From Lumbricus rubellus (lineage: Eukaryota; Annelida; Clitellata; Crassiclitellata; Lumbricidae), in contig OX243812.1 of assembly GCA_945859605.1 (NCBI GenBank), positions 52,619,516 through 52,683,515 on the forward strand: a stretch of DNA of 64,000 nt, read 5' to 3'. The notes under the pieces are model-generated. The model had not been told where the DNA came from and made no database searches. It saw only the letters and a list, made by a program, of their open reading frames with translations. Shown here in pieces: positions 17,398-28,836 of this stretch (position 1 is the stretch's first letter; the number at the start of each line of letters is the position of its first letter). Position numbers and translations under genes: made by a program.

Positions 17398-17965
17398 TCA
17401 CCGTATTTTTACGGGCATTTCCTGGCAGCTTTGTACAGTGGAAATGACCGTAAAATTGGTGTCTTCTTTTCTCATTGTCCATGTCTCTGCGCCATATAAT
17501 GTCACACTCCATATCAATGTTTTGACCATTCTTTTCTTAAGATTTCTATTTAGCCCTCCTCTTAGCAATTCTTTTCTTTTTAAGAATTCCTCTTTGCCCA
17601 TTGCTATTCTCCTTCCTATCTCTTTATGACATTTGGCGTCGCTTATGTTATGCTTCCCAAATAGCAGAATTCCTTCACTTGCTCTACTTTTTCTCCATTT
17701 ATTTTCATACATATGGATGTTTCCTTTTCCTTACTGATCTTCATAAATTTTGTATTTTTTGATGTTTATTTTCATGTTGTAGTTTTCTGAGGTCGCATTT
17801 ATTCGATCCATCACTCGTGCCGATCCTTTTAACTTCCTGCCAGCATTGCTTGATCGTCAGCAAACCTGAAAGCTTTTACCAATATTCCTCCTACTTTTAT
17901 TCCGTCTTCTGTACCATCAACTTTCTCTCTTATTAGCTCTTCTGTGTAGATATTAAACAGTAATT
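17398..17965 (-). mobile_element. LINE reverse transcriptase, 3' half (interrupted)
   Basis: Minus-strand text encodes LFNIYTEELIREKVDGTEDG, then FRFADDQAML (the FADD catalytic core of reverse transcriptase), then CYLGSI, RRIAMGKEEF, NRNLKKRMVKTLIWSVTLYG and AETWTMRKED. Those blocks are typical of L1/RTE-like endonuclease-reverse transcriptase ORFs of invertebrates. Stops and frameshifts are present. The upstream half lies at 20085-20650; the two were one element before the insertion at 17966-20084. Confidence 0.85.
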
Positions 17966-18815
17966 GTAATTGTAATTGTAATTGAACATTTATATAGCGC
18001 CGCTCACAGATTCAGTAGCGCTCCCGACCCTAGTTAGCACTGCCGCTAACGAATAGCATAGTCTTCAGGCGTTTCCTAAACAAAGGAAGAGAGAGACTAA
18101 GAAGCTCAAGACGAAGTTTGTGAGGAAGACGGTTCCAATAGGATGGGCCAGCATAAGCAAAGCTTCTGGACTGGGCAGTGGCTCCACGCATGCGAGGCAC
18201 GACAAGGAGGCCGCTGGCTGCCGAGCGAAGGGCAGAGCGGCCGGGGAGAGAGGAGACCGGGGTGCAGAGAGAACGGAGGTAAGAGGGAGCTACCCCAAGA
18301 AGAGAATTGCGCATGAGTGTCAGAATCTTAAACTCAATGCGCTGTGGTACAGGAAGCCAGTGGAGAGTGTCCCGAATAAAGACAGAAATATGAGAGAACT
18401 TGGGAAGACCGGCAATTAGCCGAGCAGCAGCATTTAGAATTGTCTGAAGTTTGGAAAGGTTGAGTGAGGAGAGACCGGCGTAAGCAGAGTTCCCAAAGTC
18501 AACCCTAGAGCAGATCAGGGCATGAACAAGCGCCTAAACAGCTTTCGGAGAGAGTGAATGGCGGATAGTTCGCAGCTGGCGTAGGTGGTAGAGACATGTA
18601 CGTGAGACACGGTTGACATGGTCCGAGAAAGAAAGGGCTGAATCCAGAGTGAAACCCAAGTCACGAACTGTGGGAGAGAAATGGACATCAGGAAACAAAG
18701 TACGGAGGAGCTCCATGTCGATCTTCGCAAGCTGGGCTCGGCCTCCAAGCCAGATGTATTGGGTTTTTTCAGAATTCAGGCGGAGACGGTTGGAGGACAT
18801 CCACTGGTAATGGTG
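17966..18815 (-). mobile_element. CR1/L2-like LINE 3' end
   Basis: Reading from 18815 to 18030 on the minus strand: SSNRLRLNSEKTQYIWLG, DVHFSPTVRDLGFTLDSALS, YHLRQLRTIRHSLSPKA and finally APSYLRSLCTPVSSLPGRSA ... WNRLPHKLRLELLSLSLPLF. These are the last third of a CR1/L2-type reverse transcriptase, with frame breaks. The 3' end is a GCGC-stem segment (17985-18040) and an (ATTACA)n tail at 17958-17982. It is 5'-truncated where the 40-bp minisatellite begins. Confidence 0.85.
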
Positions 18816-18820
18816 ACGTC

Positions 18821-19180
18821 CAACGACTTGGTCCGTCCAGAGACCCGTTGCGCAGACGACCAACGACTTGGTCCGTCCAGAGACCCGTTGCGCAGACGTC
18901 CAACGACTTGGTCCGTCCAGAGACCCGTTGCGCAGACGTCCAACGACTTGGTCCGTCCAGAGACCCGTTGCGCAGACGACCAACGACTTGGTCTGTCCAG
19001 AGACCCGTTGCGCAGACGACCAACGACTTGGTCCGTCCAGAGACCCGTTGCGCAGACGACCAACGACTTGGTCCGTCCAGAGACCCGTTGCGCAGACGAC
19101 CAACGACTTGGTCCGTCCAGAGACCCGTTGCGCAGACGTCCAACGACTTGGTCCGTCCAGAGACCCGTTGCGCAGACGTC
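18821..19180. repeat. 40-bp minisatellite, 9 copies
   Basis: CAACGACTTGGTCCGTCCAG begins every 40 bp at 18821, 18861 and so on to 19141, with no length variation. Unit ends alternate between GACGAC and GACGTC, and the unit at 18981 has GTCTGTCC. Open in several frames because 40 is not a multiple of three; not a gene. Confidence 0.97.
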
Positions 19181-19725
19181 CTCTTTCCAGCTCGTCTCAA
19201 CTCAGACTGAATATACGTTGCCTTCCATCCCTTGACGTTGATCCCTTGCCCATCCCTCTCGAAAGCCCTTCCCATTGGACTGCCCATCCCATTGGACCCC
19301 TCGGTCACCGTTTATCGACCCATCGTACCTACGTACCCATCGCCGCCTATTTATATATTTTATGCCTAAGAGAACTACGAATCGTTTCAATAGACATCTT
19401 ATTAAACGTCTTATTAAAGTCACAGTCGCAATAAAAGAAATCCCTCCTATCCGGAGGTGTCTACAGTGTACACTTAACTAAATCTGCATATATATACTAT
19501 TTCTAACCTTCTATGAGCGGACTAAATATATATCCCCCTGCCCGTATATCTAGCTACGCTTGACTGGACAAGGCGTCTATCTAACAATCCTATATTACAG
19601 CGCAGCTGCAAGTGCAATTTGTGACAATGGCCCTATGCTTAAGACAAAAATAGAAATAAAATTTTGGAACTAAAACCAACAAAGGCACAATTGCATTATT
19701 TACAACTTAAAATTCCATCTAACCC
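19181..19725. other. Unassigned part of the composite insert
   Basis: Lies between the minisatellite and the gypsy-like fragment. It contains CCCATTGGAC direct repeats near 19270-19300. No coding or terminal-repeat structure was recognised. It may be more of the gypsy-like element. Confidence 0.35.
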
Positions 19726-19739
19726 TTATTGCATCCTTG

Positions 19740-20040
19740 GAAGGTCCGTCTCTACGTATCCCGTAGCTGACGGTTGCATTCCATATACCATCAGGTTTAT
19801 TCGCCCTCGTATCTGGCTGAGAAGGTGCTTATATTCCGGCCAGAGTCTTTTCACTTTCCTCTTCTGTTCGTAAGACAGCTCGGAGGTAATCACTACATCT
19901 CTGAAGTTCTCCGTCTGTTGATTGTCTTCCATCTCCATCTCCGACCAGTCTTCCACCACTACAGCCGCTCCTGAAGAGTGTATCCGCTTATCAGCTTTCT
20001 TTGCCGTGTCTTCTGCTCCGGCTGGTCTCTCATAGTAGTA
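19740..20040 (-). mobile_element. Ty3/gypsy-like pol fragment
   Basis: A minus-strand open frame contains VVITSELSYEQKRKVKRLWP followed by EYKHLLSQIRGRINLM. This resembles the segment just before the reverse transcriptase core of gypsy-type pol, where a conserved P-G-R-T motif precedes the RT; here it reads RGRI. No LTRs, protease or integrase were seen, so it is a small remnant within the composite insert. Confidence 0.5.
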
Positions 20041-20084
20041 CTTCAGCATATTAGACAACGGACACCCCTGTATCACTCCTCTAC

Positions 20085-20650
20085 CAATTTATCCCGGTTC
20101 TGAATATTCCCCCTCTACTCTGACTCTGACTTTTTGTCCCATATACAGATTCCGAATAAGTCTTCTATCTCTCCAGTCAACCCCCATTCTTCTCAATGCA
20201 CCCATCAATTTCCTCCAATTTACTCTATCAAACGCCTTCTAATAATCTACAAAGCATATGCATATTTCCCTTCCATGTTCGAGACTTCTTTCTGTTAACA
20301 TTCTTAGGGCACCAATGGCATCCTTAGTGCCTCTGCCTTTTCTAACTGGTTTCTCTAAGGCATCCAGCTGCTTCTGCTTTAGCTAGCAATCTTTTTGTGA
20401 TCACCTTTAACATCACCTTTGAAGCATGTGTTAATAAGCTGATGGTACGATGCTCCTCACATTGTGTTGCATTTTGCTATTTATTGGGATCGTGGTGGGG
20501 TCTAAAAAATCCTCCGGCCCAATTTCCTGATGTGTATATGTCTTGGCTTAGTGTAACAAGTTCCTTCATTTCCTTTTCTCCTAGACATTTGATGATTTTC
20601 GCCGGTATATTATCACTTCCCTATGTTTTACTATCTTTCATTTCTTTGAT
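20085..20650 (-). mobile_element. LINE reverse transcriptase, 5' half (interrupted)
   Basis: Minus strand: NIPAKIIKCLGEKEMKELVT, EEHRTISLLTHASKVMLKVI, then KGRGTKDAIGALRMLTERSL, ICICFVDY*KAFDRVNW and GVIQGCPLS. FVDYxKAFD and QGCPLS are signature blocks of LINE reverse transcriptase. In-frame stops show it is dead. Text stops after QGCPLS and resumes at 17965 with LFNIYTEEL, so the composite insert split the ORF at that point. Confidence 0.88.
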
Positions 20651-21403
20651 GAAAATTCTTTGACAACATTATATAATCTTTAAATTGATTACACAATGGC
20701 ATTTGTCATCTGAAGTAATCACACTCCGTTGTTAGCTGTATTCTCCAACCTTTTCTATTTCCTTTCCTTTTATAAAATTTATGTATTCTAACTATACTTT
20801 GCTATCATTTACTTATCTTCAACACCTTTGTCTTTTTAAGGTTTATTTTCAATCCACATTCAGATGGTTCCCATATTCAGTTGGTGTTGCAATCAGTCTA
20901 TCCACTATAAACTTCAGACCGCTGTGAATTGTTGCCGCCGTCGCTTATAGTCATCTGCAGGACTCAATGTTTTGAATATTCTCCCAACAACCTAGCATAC
21001 AGGGTGGCCCAATAATTAATGCCTCATTGACATAAATGCTATTTCACCGCGATCAATTCAGATTTTACTCTGAAGCTCAGGTTTAGCTTCTTGCACTCTG
21101 TGATATCTCAGCAGCTGTCGACATGGATGACTACATAAATTGTTCCAACGACTTGAATCCTCCTGTGGTATCAAGGGGCTCCCTCTCCTCAGTTAAAATC
21201 TCACGTGTCTGGTCACACCAAAATGGTTACAGCTGGTGATTTTTGGATCTAACTAACTGCGGTCTATATAGGTGTTCCATATGGATGTGTCCTTGGAAGT
21301 TAGACCCATACTTTTCGTTTAGTCCATGGCTGGGGTTACTATTCTGTTTCCAAGTCACTCTGCTAATGATCACCTCTTTGCGGATGGCGTTCAGGTCTAT
21401 GTT
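20651..21403. other. Unassigned, with an isolated transposon-end motif
   Basis: ACAGGGTGGCCCAATAATTA at 20999 resembles the outer end of mariner/IS630-type elements (CAGGGTGNCCCA). No mirrored end was found nearby. The rest is anonymous. Confidence 0.35.
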
Positions 21404-22154
21404 CATTAGGGTTGTCCAGAAATACAAAAAGTTGTAGAAAGCACTCATACTCAAGTTTTTCCAATGATATTGTTCATGTGAGACCTACAGATATTTTTTT
21501 TACAGATTTTTAAAATGTCATCCTGATATTATGCATGGCCCCTGAACTTAGGGATTGATTTTGGTCTGAGCAATATAAAGGGCCATCCATAAATGATGTC
21601 ACGTAATTTAGTACGATTTTTTACCCCGAATCTTCGTTATTATGTCGCCACAAAATTCATACGATATCTAGTAAGAAACTGTCACAATTAGTTTCAGACG
21701 TTTGGCCCGGCCCCTTCCCGAGGTGCATGACGTCATTTATGGACGGTCCCTAATGAATTACCAATACGCACCCGCCACAGGCGTTGCATCATATTGTTCA
21801 CATCCCTATTTGTTTACACTTTTCTTTTTATGGACGGCCCCTTATATTGCTCAGATAGTACATTTCAATTTGTTTTATTGTTGATTAGTCAAGAGTAATG
21901 AAATTTTATATCAGCTTGGTGTCTAATAGTGCAACTGTGAGTCCTATCTGCTTAGCAATTAGTTGTTCGTATTGAAATTACAGTGCAATTTCGACCAAAA
22001 TCGGCCCATAAGTTCAGGGGCCATGAGGGATATCAGAATGACATTTTAAAAATCTGTAAAAATTATTTGTAGGCCACACATAAACACAATCATGGTAAAA
22101 AACTTGAGTATGGATGTTTTCTTCAACTTTTTAGTTTTCTGGACAACCCTAATG
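21404..22154. mobile_element. Foldback element with nested inverted repeats
   Basis: CATTAGGGTTGTCCAGAAA at 21404 is mirrored at about 22136-22154. The arms extend roughly 150 bp, including the mirrored phrase about ATTTTAAAATGTCATCCTGA and the 'CCCCTGAACTTA' segment. Inside, CTGAGCAATATAAAGGGCC (21567) mirrors GGCCCCTTATATTGCTCAG (21836), and ATAAATGATGTCACG mirrors GACGTCATTTAT, so an inner element sits within an outer one. Non-coding. Confidence 0.75.
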
Positions 22155-22850
22155 TCCATGGTCCTCCGTCTGCTCAACTCACATTAGATTGCCTCTCTGA
22201 AACCATTTTTCATGATTTGCATTTGATGTATTCCAATCGCTTTTAACTAAACTCTTTCAAAACTCAACTCATCTGGCTTGTCAAAAAACGTACGACTGTC
22301 GAAAAGCGATAATATAACGATGTATTAGTTGACCGTCAAGACCATTGAACTGTTGAAGGGGAAAGATGGCCAGTAAACAATAATAATGTTGATCGGGGAT
22401 GCTTGTAAAATTACATGTAAAAGCAATCGAACAAGATTTTACTGGACATGTAGGCTTACCAAGTTCTATGTCTAGTTGATGAACAAATTGGGCAATTGAG
22501 CTTAAATACACTAAAATGTCTGCTTTGCCGTAGGTGGTGACTGCACATCTAAACCGCTCGTTTTGCTTTAGTTATTTCTTCTTGCTCCTTTGAAACATTT
22601 CGGTCAAATTTCCCCAAAAGGAATTTTTGCATTTGAATGTCTTTCCTTAGACGTGCCAAAATGTATCGTACAGTGGGATGATATTAGCCTGACATCAGTC
22701 TGTTTGTTTTCTTCCAAATGCTCATTATTTCAGTGTGTAGTTACAGTTTCACCTTTAGTACAACATCCGTACATATGCTCCCGCGGTTCTCATACATTAT
22801 TTTTTGTGTATTGTAAGAGTCGAATATATGGAACAAAATTTAAAATATAT
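22155..22850. other. Anonymous non-coding DNA
   Basis: No repeat, ORF of merit or element end recognised up to the CATCATCATCATCA tract at 22854. Confidence 0.4.
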
Positions 22851-22853
22851 GTC

Positions 22854-23376
22854 ATCATCATCATCATCAACATCCTTAGGCTCAAAGCCCGTAGGAGACC
22901 GACGCCACTCTCTGTCTGAGTCTGTCTCGCATCATGCCTCCCAGCTTCAACCGGTCCGGTCAGCAGGTCTGCTCCATATTGCTCCATACGTATTGAGTTT
23001 AAGATTCTAATGCTCATGCGTAAATGCCTAGCAGGCCAAGCTCCGATCTATCTTATGGAACTTTGTGTGCCTGTGCTATTCATTCCAGGCCGTAGATTCC
23101 TTCGCTCTGCAACGCATGGTGACCTGGTTGTTCCTAGGGCTCGATCTTCCACAGTGCTGCATAGAAGTTTTGCTATGGTCGGTCCGTCTTTCTGGAATAA
23201 GTTACCTATTAGTCTCCGTAATGAACTTCTTTGTCTTTCTTTGCCCCTTTTCCGCAAGCGTTTGAAAACCATTCTCTTTGATTATGGTTTGGTGTCAGGT
23301 CGGGAGCGCCTCTGAGGAGTTCTCTTGAAGTGGCGCTATATAAATGTTCGATTACAATTACAATTACAATTACAAT
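22854..23376 (+). mobile_element. CR1/L2-like LINE 3' end
   Basis: 23010-23315 encodes KCLAGQAPIYLMELCVPVLF, LRSATHGDLVVPRARSS and WNKLPISLRNELLCLSLPLF, the C-terminus of the same LINE type as 17966-18815. It ends with GGGAGCGCCTCTGAGGAG ... GTGGCGCTATATAAATG and a (TTACAA)n tail to 23376. Only the terminal part is present. Confidence 0.85.
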
Positions 23377-24050
23377 ACCATTTACATCTTGGAGCAGCTA
23401 GACCACCTTGTCTGATTGAAGAGAATATTGGGAGAGAGGCATGGAGGACAACCTGGGACAATGCCCGCATGTGTCCCACGCTCTCCCTTCTACTCTCTCC
23501 ACCGGTCTGTCCTGACCGGCCTGTGCATGTATGCATCACTTCATGACACCTTGAAGCATTTGGGTCGCTTTGTCACTTGTGTCGTGGTTGCTGCGGATTT
23601 CAATCGTCTTGGTCTTTTCCTGCCAGTGTATCGCCACCCATCTGGCAAACCTTCCTCCTTTGTCCGGGGTTAGGACCGGCACAGGGACATTGTTGGTTCC
23701 CTGTGGCGGATGATGGATGCAGTTTAACGTCGTGCCCAGGACCATATTATATGAGCACAGTTTTAATCATGTAATCATATCAGCAGAAAAGGAAAATTGC
23801 TCTTTAGCCCCTGTAGGAAAGGGCTAGCTTATAGCGTTATTATGCTGTCGGCATGTTTTGACTAACATATTATATTTAAAACAGCTCGTTTAATATTTCT
23901 CAATGTCAAACGCAAATTTATGTCATATTTGTTTTTAATTGCAAATTTAAAAAAATACAGTTTCACACAGATAATTAAGACGAGCTTAAAGGAATTGCAG
24001 ATTTTAAGAGCGCGACCAATCCTCAGGCCAATTCAGCTCACCCCTATTTG
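23377..24050. other. Anonymous non-coding DNA
   Basis: No homology to other parts of the window. No splice-supported exon seen. Confidence 0.4.
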
Positions 24051-24059
24051 AGCTCTATA

Positions 24060-25290
24060 GCCTACTAGCTGGGATACCCGGCGATGCCCGGGAATTTTAT
24101 GTAAATAGCCGTGAAGCCGTATCGACGGAATGGAAATAGCAAAGGTTTGGGGTTTCACGCCCCACCATGACCCCCTCCACTGGCTGGACACCTGACGGTC
24201 CTCTGTCTAAATGCAAAGCTTCATATCAATAGCTGCAAAACTGCAAACCCCCCCCCAAAAAAAAATTTTGGGCCCCCCCTAAACAACGCCCGGCTCCACC
24301 CGGCCCCTGCGGGGCGAGGTGCAAGTGTAGGGGTTGGCGAATTTCTAACACCATGGGGGCCAGGATGGGGGGGAATTTGAGGGGGGCAAAAAATTTTTTG
24401 CAGCTATTGATGCCAAATTTTGCATTTTATGTAAATAGCCGTGAAGCTGTGTCCACCCACCCCCTGCGAGGCGGCTTCGCCGCCTATTTGGGGTGGACCT
24501 GGCGGTCCTCTGTATAAATGCAAAATTTGACATCAATAGACTGAAAAAAATTGGGCCCCCAAAATTTTTTCGCCTCCTTAAACAACGCCCTTCCCCACCT
24601 CGCCCCTGCGGGGCGAGGTGTGTGTTGTTGGAGGGGCAAGGTGGTCCCTTTGGCATCCTATCTAGCTGCAACGTTTCAGGTGAATAGCTGTGAAACTATG
24701 GCGATGGTAGAAATATGTGTAAAATGGAGTTCCCCCCCCCATTCTCCCTCTGGTGGCAGAGATTCGCCAACTCGTTTTCTGGGAGGACCTGACGGTCCTC
24801 TGTCTAAATGCAAAATTTGACATCAATAGCTGAGAAAATTTCGTCCCCAAAAAATTTAACCCCCCTCTAAACAACGCCCTGCCCCGCCCGGCCCCTGTGG
24901 GGCGAGCGAGGTGTGTGTTTGTTTGGGGCAAGGTGGTCCCGGTGGCATCCTGCAACGTTTCAGGTGAATAGCTGTGAAACTATGGCGATGGTGTAAAAAA
25001 AGGAAAAATGGAGTTTTGGGGTCCCCCCATTTTCCCCTTGGTGATAGAGATTCGCCAACTCGTTTTTTGGGAGGACCTGACGGTCCTCTGTCTAAATGCA
25101 AAATTTGGCATCAATAGCTGCAAAAATTTTTTTTTAGAACCCCCTAAAATTCCCTCCATCCTGGCCCCCATGGGGTTAGAAATTCGCCAACCCCTGCACT
25201 TGCTAAGTTTGATGAACCCCTGTCTAAGTGCAAAATTTCAGGTCAATAGCTGCAAAACTGTGGGCGTGCATTCTGGACAAATATATATAC
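24060..25290. repeat. Diverged tandem repeat with C/G runs and CCCGG...CCGGG start
   Basis: Begins with GGGATACCCGGCGATGCCCG, a phrase that recurs at 53715 (ACCCGGCGTTGCTCGGG). GACGGTCCTCTGTCTAAATG or close variants occur at about 24193, 24501, 24790 and 25079, with a diverged copy at 25211, so units are about 290-310 bp plus a short last one. Each has 'AATAGCTG' followed by A-runs, C-runs and GCCCCTGCGGGGCGAGG. It ends in (ATAC)n near 25285. Confidence 0.75.
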
Positions 25291-25955
25291 ATACATACAT
25301 ACATCCTTGCTTATAGATATAGATAAGCTGAGGATGTCTGGCTTTAGTCCTTTCAACCATGTATACATTATTTGTTTCGAAATTATAATAGCCTAAGCTA
25401 AAATATGAATGTGTTGCATGCACTACAATTAAAGTAAGCTTATGTGACGGAATTATAGTAGCATGCCTAAGCATACATTTGTTGCGTGCACTATATTGTA
25501 TTGAGTCTAAATTCTAATTACACGTGAAAGAAAGAAATGGCGATGCTGTTAATATTGCAGCGTTAAAAATAATTGCTAATCAAAAAAAAGACGGGCACAA
25601 AGTCCATATACTCAAAGAAAATTTATATCTTAGGAGTCTTGTTTCGCGTACCCCTACTGGCGCCTGTTTGAGTTTATGGATGATTAACCAAAACTCTTAG
25701 TCGGGTTCATACTATGTACTTCCCTCTCCCTACTTAGTTAAGGTTTTATGTTTTTTTACTTAAGGTTTTCTTACTTTTTTCAGTCTAGTATTGATTTTGT
25801 GTTGAGAACTCATACAACATGTTTAAATATGCATATTATGTAACATCGTGATATTAAAATTTGGAACGTTTAGTTTTCTTAGTTAAGTTTTCATTTATAT
25901 TGATTTATTACATGTATGATGAAAAATAGAATATAATTTTATTGTGCTGAATCTG
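25291..25955. other. Anonymous AT-rich DNA
   Basis: No recognised gene or element. It may belong to the element whose 3' end is at 26126. Confidence 0.35.
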
Positions 25956-25959
25956 TTAA

Positions 25960-26127
25960 CGCCCAGAACCAGAAACTGTGCATAGGTGGCCCTAACCAGT
26001 GGGACTCTGCAGTCCCTTCTGGGTTTCCTGTTGTGACCATTAGCGTTCATGTTTTATTTTCATATGTTGATTTACATCTTGTGTGCTCTTTTGGCTCAAT
26101 AAAAAAATTGATTGATTGATTGATTGT
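25960..26127 (+). mobile_element. Probable LINE 3' untranslated end
   Basis: A GC-richer block ending CTTTTGGCTCAATAAAAAAA followed by (TTGA)n, a typical LINE 3' terminus with a short tandem tail. No upstream ORF is visible. Confidence 0.45.
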
Positions 26128-26136
26128 ATATGAGCA

Positions 26137-26506
26137 TTTATATAGCGCCTTACAATAACCTCACGAAGCCGCTTAAACTTAGACTGCTCCGTTCTCTTAA
26201 AAATTCTGACTTGTTTGTCCCCACGAGCTGGATACGATATTGCTCAAACTCGATCCCCTACTGTCATTGGACCCTATCTAGTGGGAACAGAATTCAATAA
26301 GACGGGTCCAATGACCCTCCTTATTGACTTATTTTTCATTTCCTCCACTTTCACTGGGATTCTTCTTTCTGGATCGTTTTCGCTCTCCAATATCTGGCTC
26401 TCTTCTTAACAGCTGTTTCTGTCTGGGTTCTCGCAATAGAAGCACCACTGAATGGCCATGGCCGTGAGCGGCACTATAGAAATTACTAATTGCATTACAT
26501 TACATT
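26137..26506. mobile_element. Two partial 3'-tail copies and a 12-bp hairpin
   Basis: ATTTATATAGCGCC at 26137 (minus orientation) and GGCCGTGAGCGGCACTATAG with an ATTACATTACATTA tail at 26457-26506 (plus) are both GCGC-stem tails. Between them GTCATTGGACCC (26263) pairs exactly with GGGTCCAATGAC (26304). Confidence 0.55.
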
Positions 26507-27735
26507 ATCAGTATTCAGCAAAGTAAAAGTTTAATTAAATTTTAATTTATTATGTAAGCTGCCATCATTGTGATGCTGTGTTGTTCTATAATTTATATAT
26601 AGAGCCAATAATTTTATTAAAGTTTAGTATTCTTACGGACACTATTAGTCCATTAGTCTTTAGCCACATTTGAAGTGGTGGATTTTGTGAAAGCGTTATA
26701 AAGCTATGATGTTACTGACTTGTGGTGTTGGTTTGTCTTCTGCAGGACATGTCAACACGTGAGAAAAAACTCCAAATCACAGGGTCGGAATTCTCTATCA
26801 ACTGTTCCAAGTCTCTCTTCAAAGTTACAGACAATATCCATATTGTTCCGCGGCATGAACTATTAAAACCACTATGATTGTGCAGTCTCTCAGTTGGAAT
26901 ATTATTCAAAGCTGATAATAAGACGCTTCTTTTTCATCTCGTTTACCTCTTTCCAGATTTCTCAATGACATTTATTGCTGTTTTATGGCAATATAAAAGT
27001 CTTTGGATTGAATGGCCTTACAGTATGCTAAATTGTTCAATGATATGGACCGTCAGTATTGACTTCGCTCTAAAAAACCAGTTTCATAGTTGATATTACC
27101 TATTTACAAAATTGTATTTTCATTTCCTCACTAGTCTATTTTCAAATAAAGACCGTAATGGAGTAGTATGTGATGTATTTCTAAAATTACTTATACTGCG
27201 CATGATGTACAAATATTTTGTATATGTAAAAAATTTCTTATTTTCTCGTGGACAAAATATTTGTTTATAATTATGCCGAAAAGTTCTGTTGTTTCTTTAC
27301 TGATAACTGATATAATGCATGGCACCATTTCAGCATCATATATAATTTTTCATCGAGATTCATATAACTATGTAGGTCTTGTAGTACTTATTATCCACTG
27401 AGTACCTGATAAAATGTAAGTGTATGATATTATATCAATAATTGTGAAGTAATAGTTTGCTTGAATACGTTTTAAAATAGATGATGATTTTGTATGATGA
27501 CTGCAGGATTATTCCTTAGAACACTTTAATTTGTTACAGTATTTTCATGACTAGGATTTTGCGTGGTTTTCCCATTGTGCATGCAGTCTCATTTTCATAT
27601 CGATTTTTTGAACCTAAACAGCTAGAGTCGTTTTTTGTCAAGAAATATTGTGAATATGATTTCTCGTGCATACTTTACATGCAGTCAAGAATATTTTTAT
27701 GGTATCATACCCAAATGAGTGGAAAATACCAACAA
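26507..27735. other. Anonymous AT-rich DNA
   Basis: Both strands read; no domain, splice-flanked exon or repeat structure found. Confidence 0.4.
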
Positions 27736-27739
27736 TGAG

Positions 27740-28548
27740 CTTTTTAGGTGGAGATTTCCAAAGAAAGGGGTGGCATATTTCATAATTGAGTCAACGTAGA
27801 AGTTTCCAAAGATTGAGTGGCATTTTAAACCATTGAGCCAAAGTGGAAATTACTAAGGAAGGAGTGGCAATTTCCACCACTGAGCCAAGATGGAAATTTC
27901 CAAAGAATTAGTGGCTTTCTCAACCACTGGGGAAAGATGAAAATTTCCAAAGAATTAGTGGCTGTCTCCACCACTGGGCAAAGATGGAAATTTCCAAATA
28001 ATTAGTGGCTTTCTCCACCATCGATCCAAGATGGAAAATTCCAAAGATTTAGTGGCTTTCTCCTCCATTGAGCCAAAGTGTAACTTTCCAAAGAATTAGT
28101 GGCTATCTCCACCACTGGGCAAAGATGGAAATTTCCAAATAATTAGTGGCTTTCTCCACCATCGATCCAAGATGGAAAATCCCAAAGATTTAGTGGCTTT
28201 CTCCTCCATTGAGCCAAAGTGTAAATTTCCAAAGAATTAGTGGCTATCTCCACCACTGGGCAAAGATGGAAATTTCCAAAGAATTAGCGGATTTCTCCAC
28301 CATTGAACCAAGATGGAAAATTCCAAAGAATTAGTGGAGTTCTCCGCCATTGGGCAAAGATGGAATTTTCCAAGGAGGTGCGGCATTTTCCACCTTTCAG
28401 ATACGGTGGAGACTTCCCAGTTCTGATGGAATTTTCCACCAAAAGTCAAGGGTGGAACTGGACCACCCTTGTCTAAGGGTGGAAATATTTCCACCCAAGG
28501 GTGTTGTTTGTGGACCACCAACTTTAGTGGAAATTTCCACGATTTTTT
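27740..28548. repeat. 47-bp tandem array with 141-bp higher order
   Basis: About 17 units of the type GTGGCTTTCTCCACC...GATGGAAATTTCCAAAG. Starts at 27911, 27958, 28005 and 28052 give a 47-bp period. Near-identical triplets (CCACCATCGATCCAAG at 28015 and 28156) show a 141-bp higher-order repeat. The last units drift, ending in a fully mirrored GTGGAAATTTCCAC. The array stops about 110 bp before the TATA box of the next feature. Confidence 0.9.
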
Positions 28549-28656
28549 TTAACAGTGTGGCACGCAGATAAAAGAACCGAGATCCGCCTTTGCTGCGGTA
28601 ACTGTTGTAGGCGATAGCTATATACGCAGCACTTACACAGCTGACCGGTTGTGGGA

Positions 28657-28664
28657 TATAAAAG
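28657..28664 (+). promoter_or_regulatory. TATA box
   Basis: GGGATATAAAAGGC, a consensus TATAAAAG. A start site about 30 bases downstream (near 28687) would place the 111-nt coding exon below in the first exon, after two short upstream ORFs. Confidence 0.6.
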
Positions 28665-28836
28665 GCAGTCGATGGATGGAATCCATTCGCTTTTAGTAGA
28701 CCGACCGACCGACCAATCATCCCTGCATGCGCCGGTGTCTCGTATATACAGCGCATCATCAGCAACCGACTCCGAATGTCAGCCTCCTAAGAAGCTGCAG
28801 TTCCTCCCACATCTCGTGACAAACATTTTTAGAGGA

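Noticed and set aside
18534..19434. Frames of about 180 codons with repeated RPETRCADDQRLG-type text
   Set aside because: Generated by the 40-bp minisatellite; all frames open because units cycle through them.
19181..20084. LTRs around the gypsy-like fragment
   Set aside because: No direct repeats with TG...CA ends could be matched on both sides.
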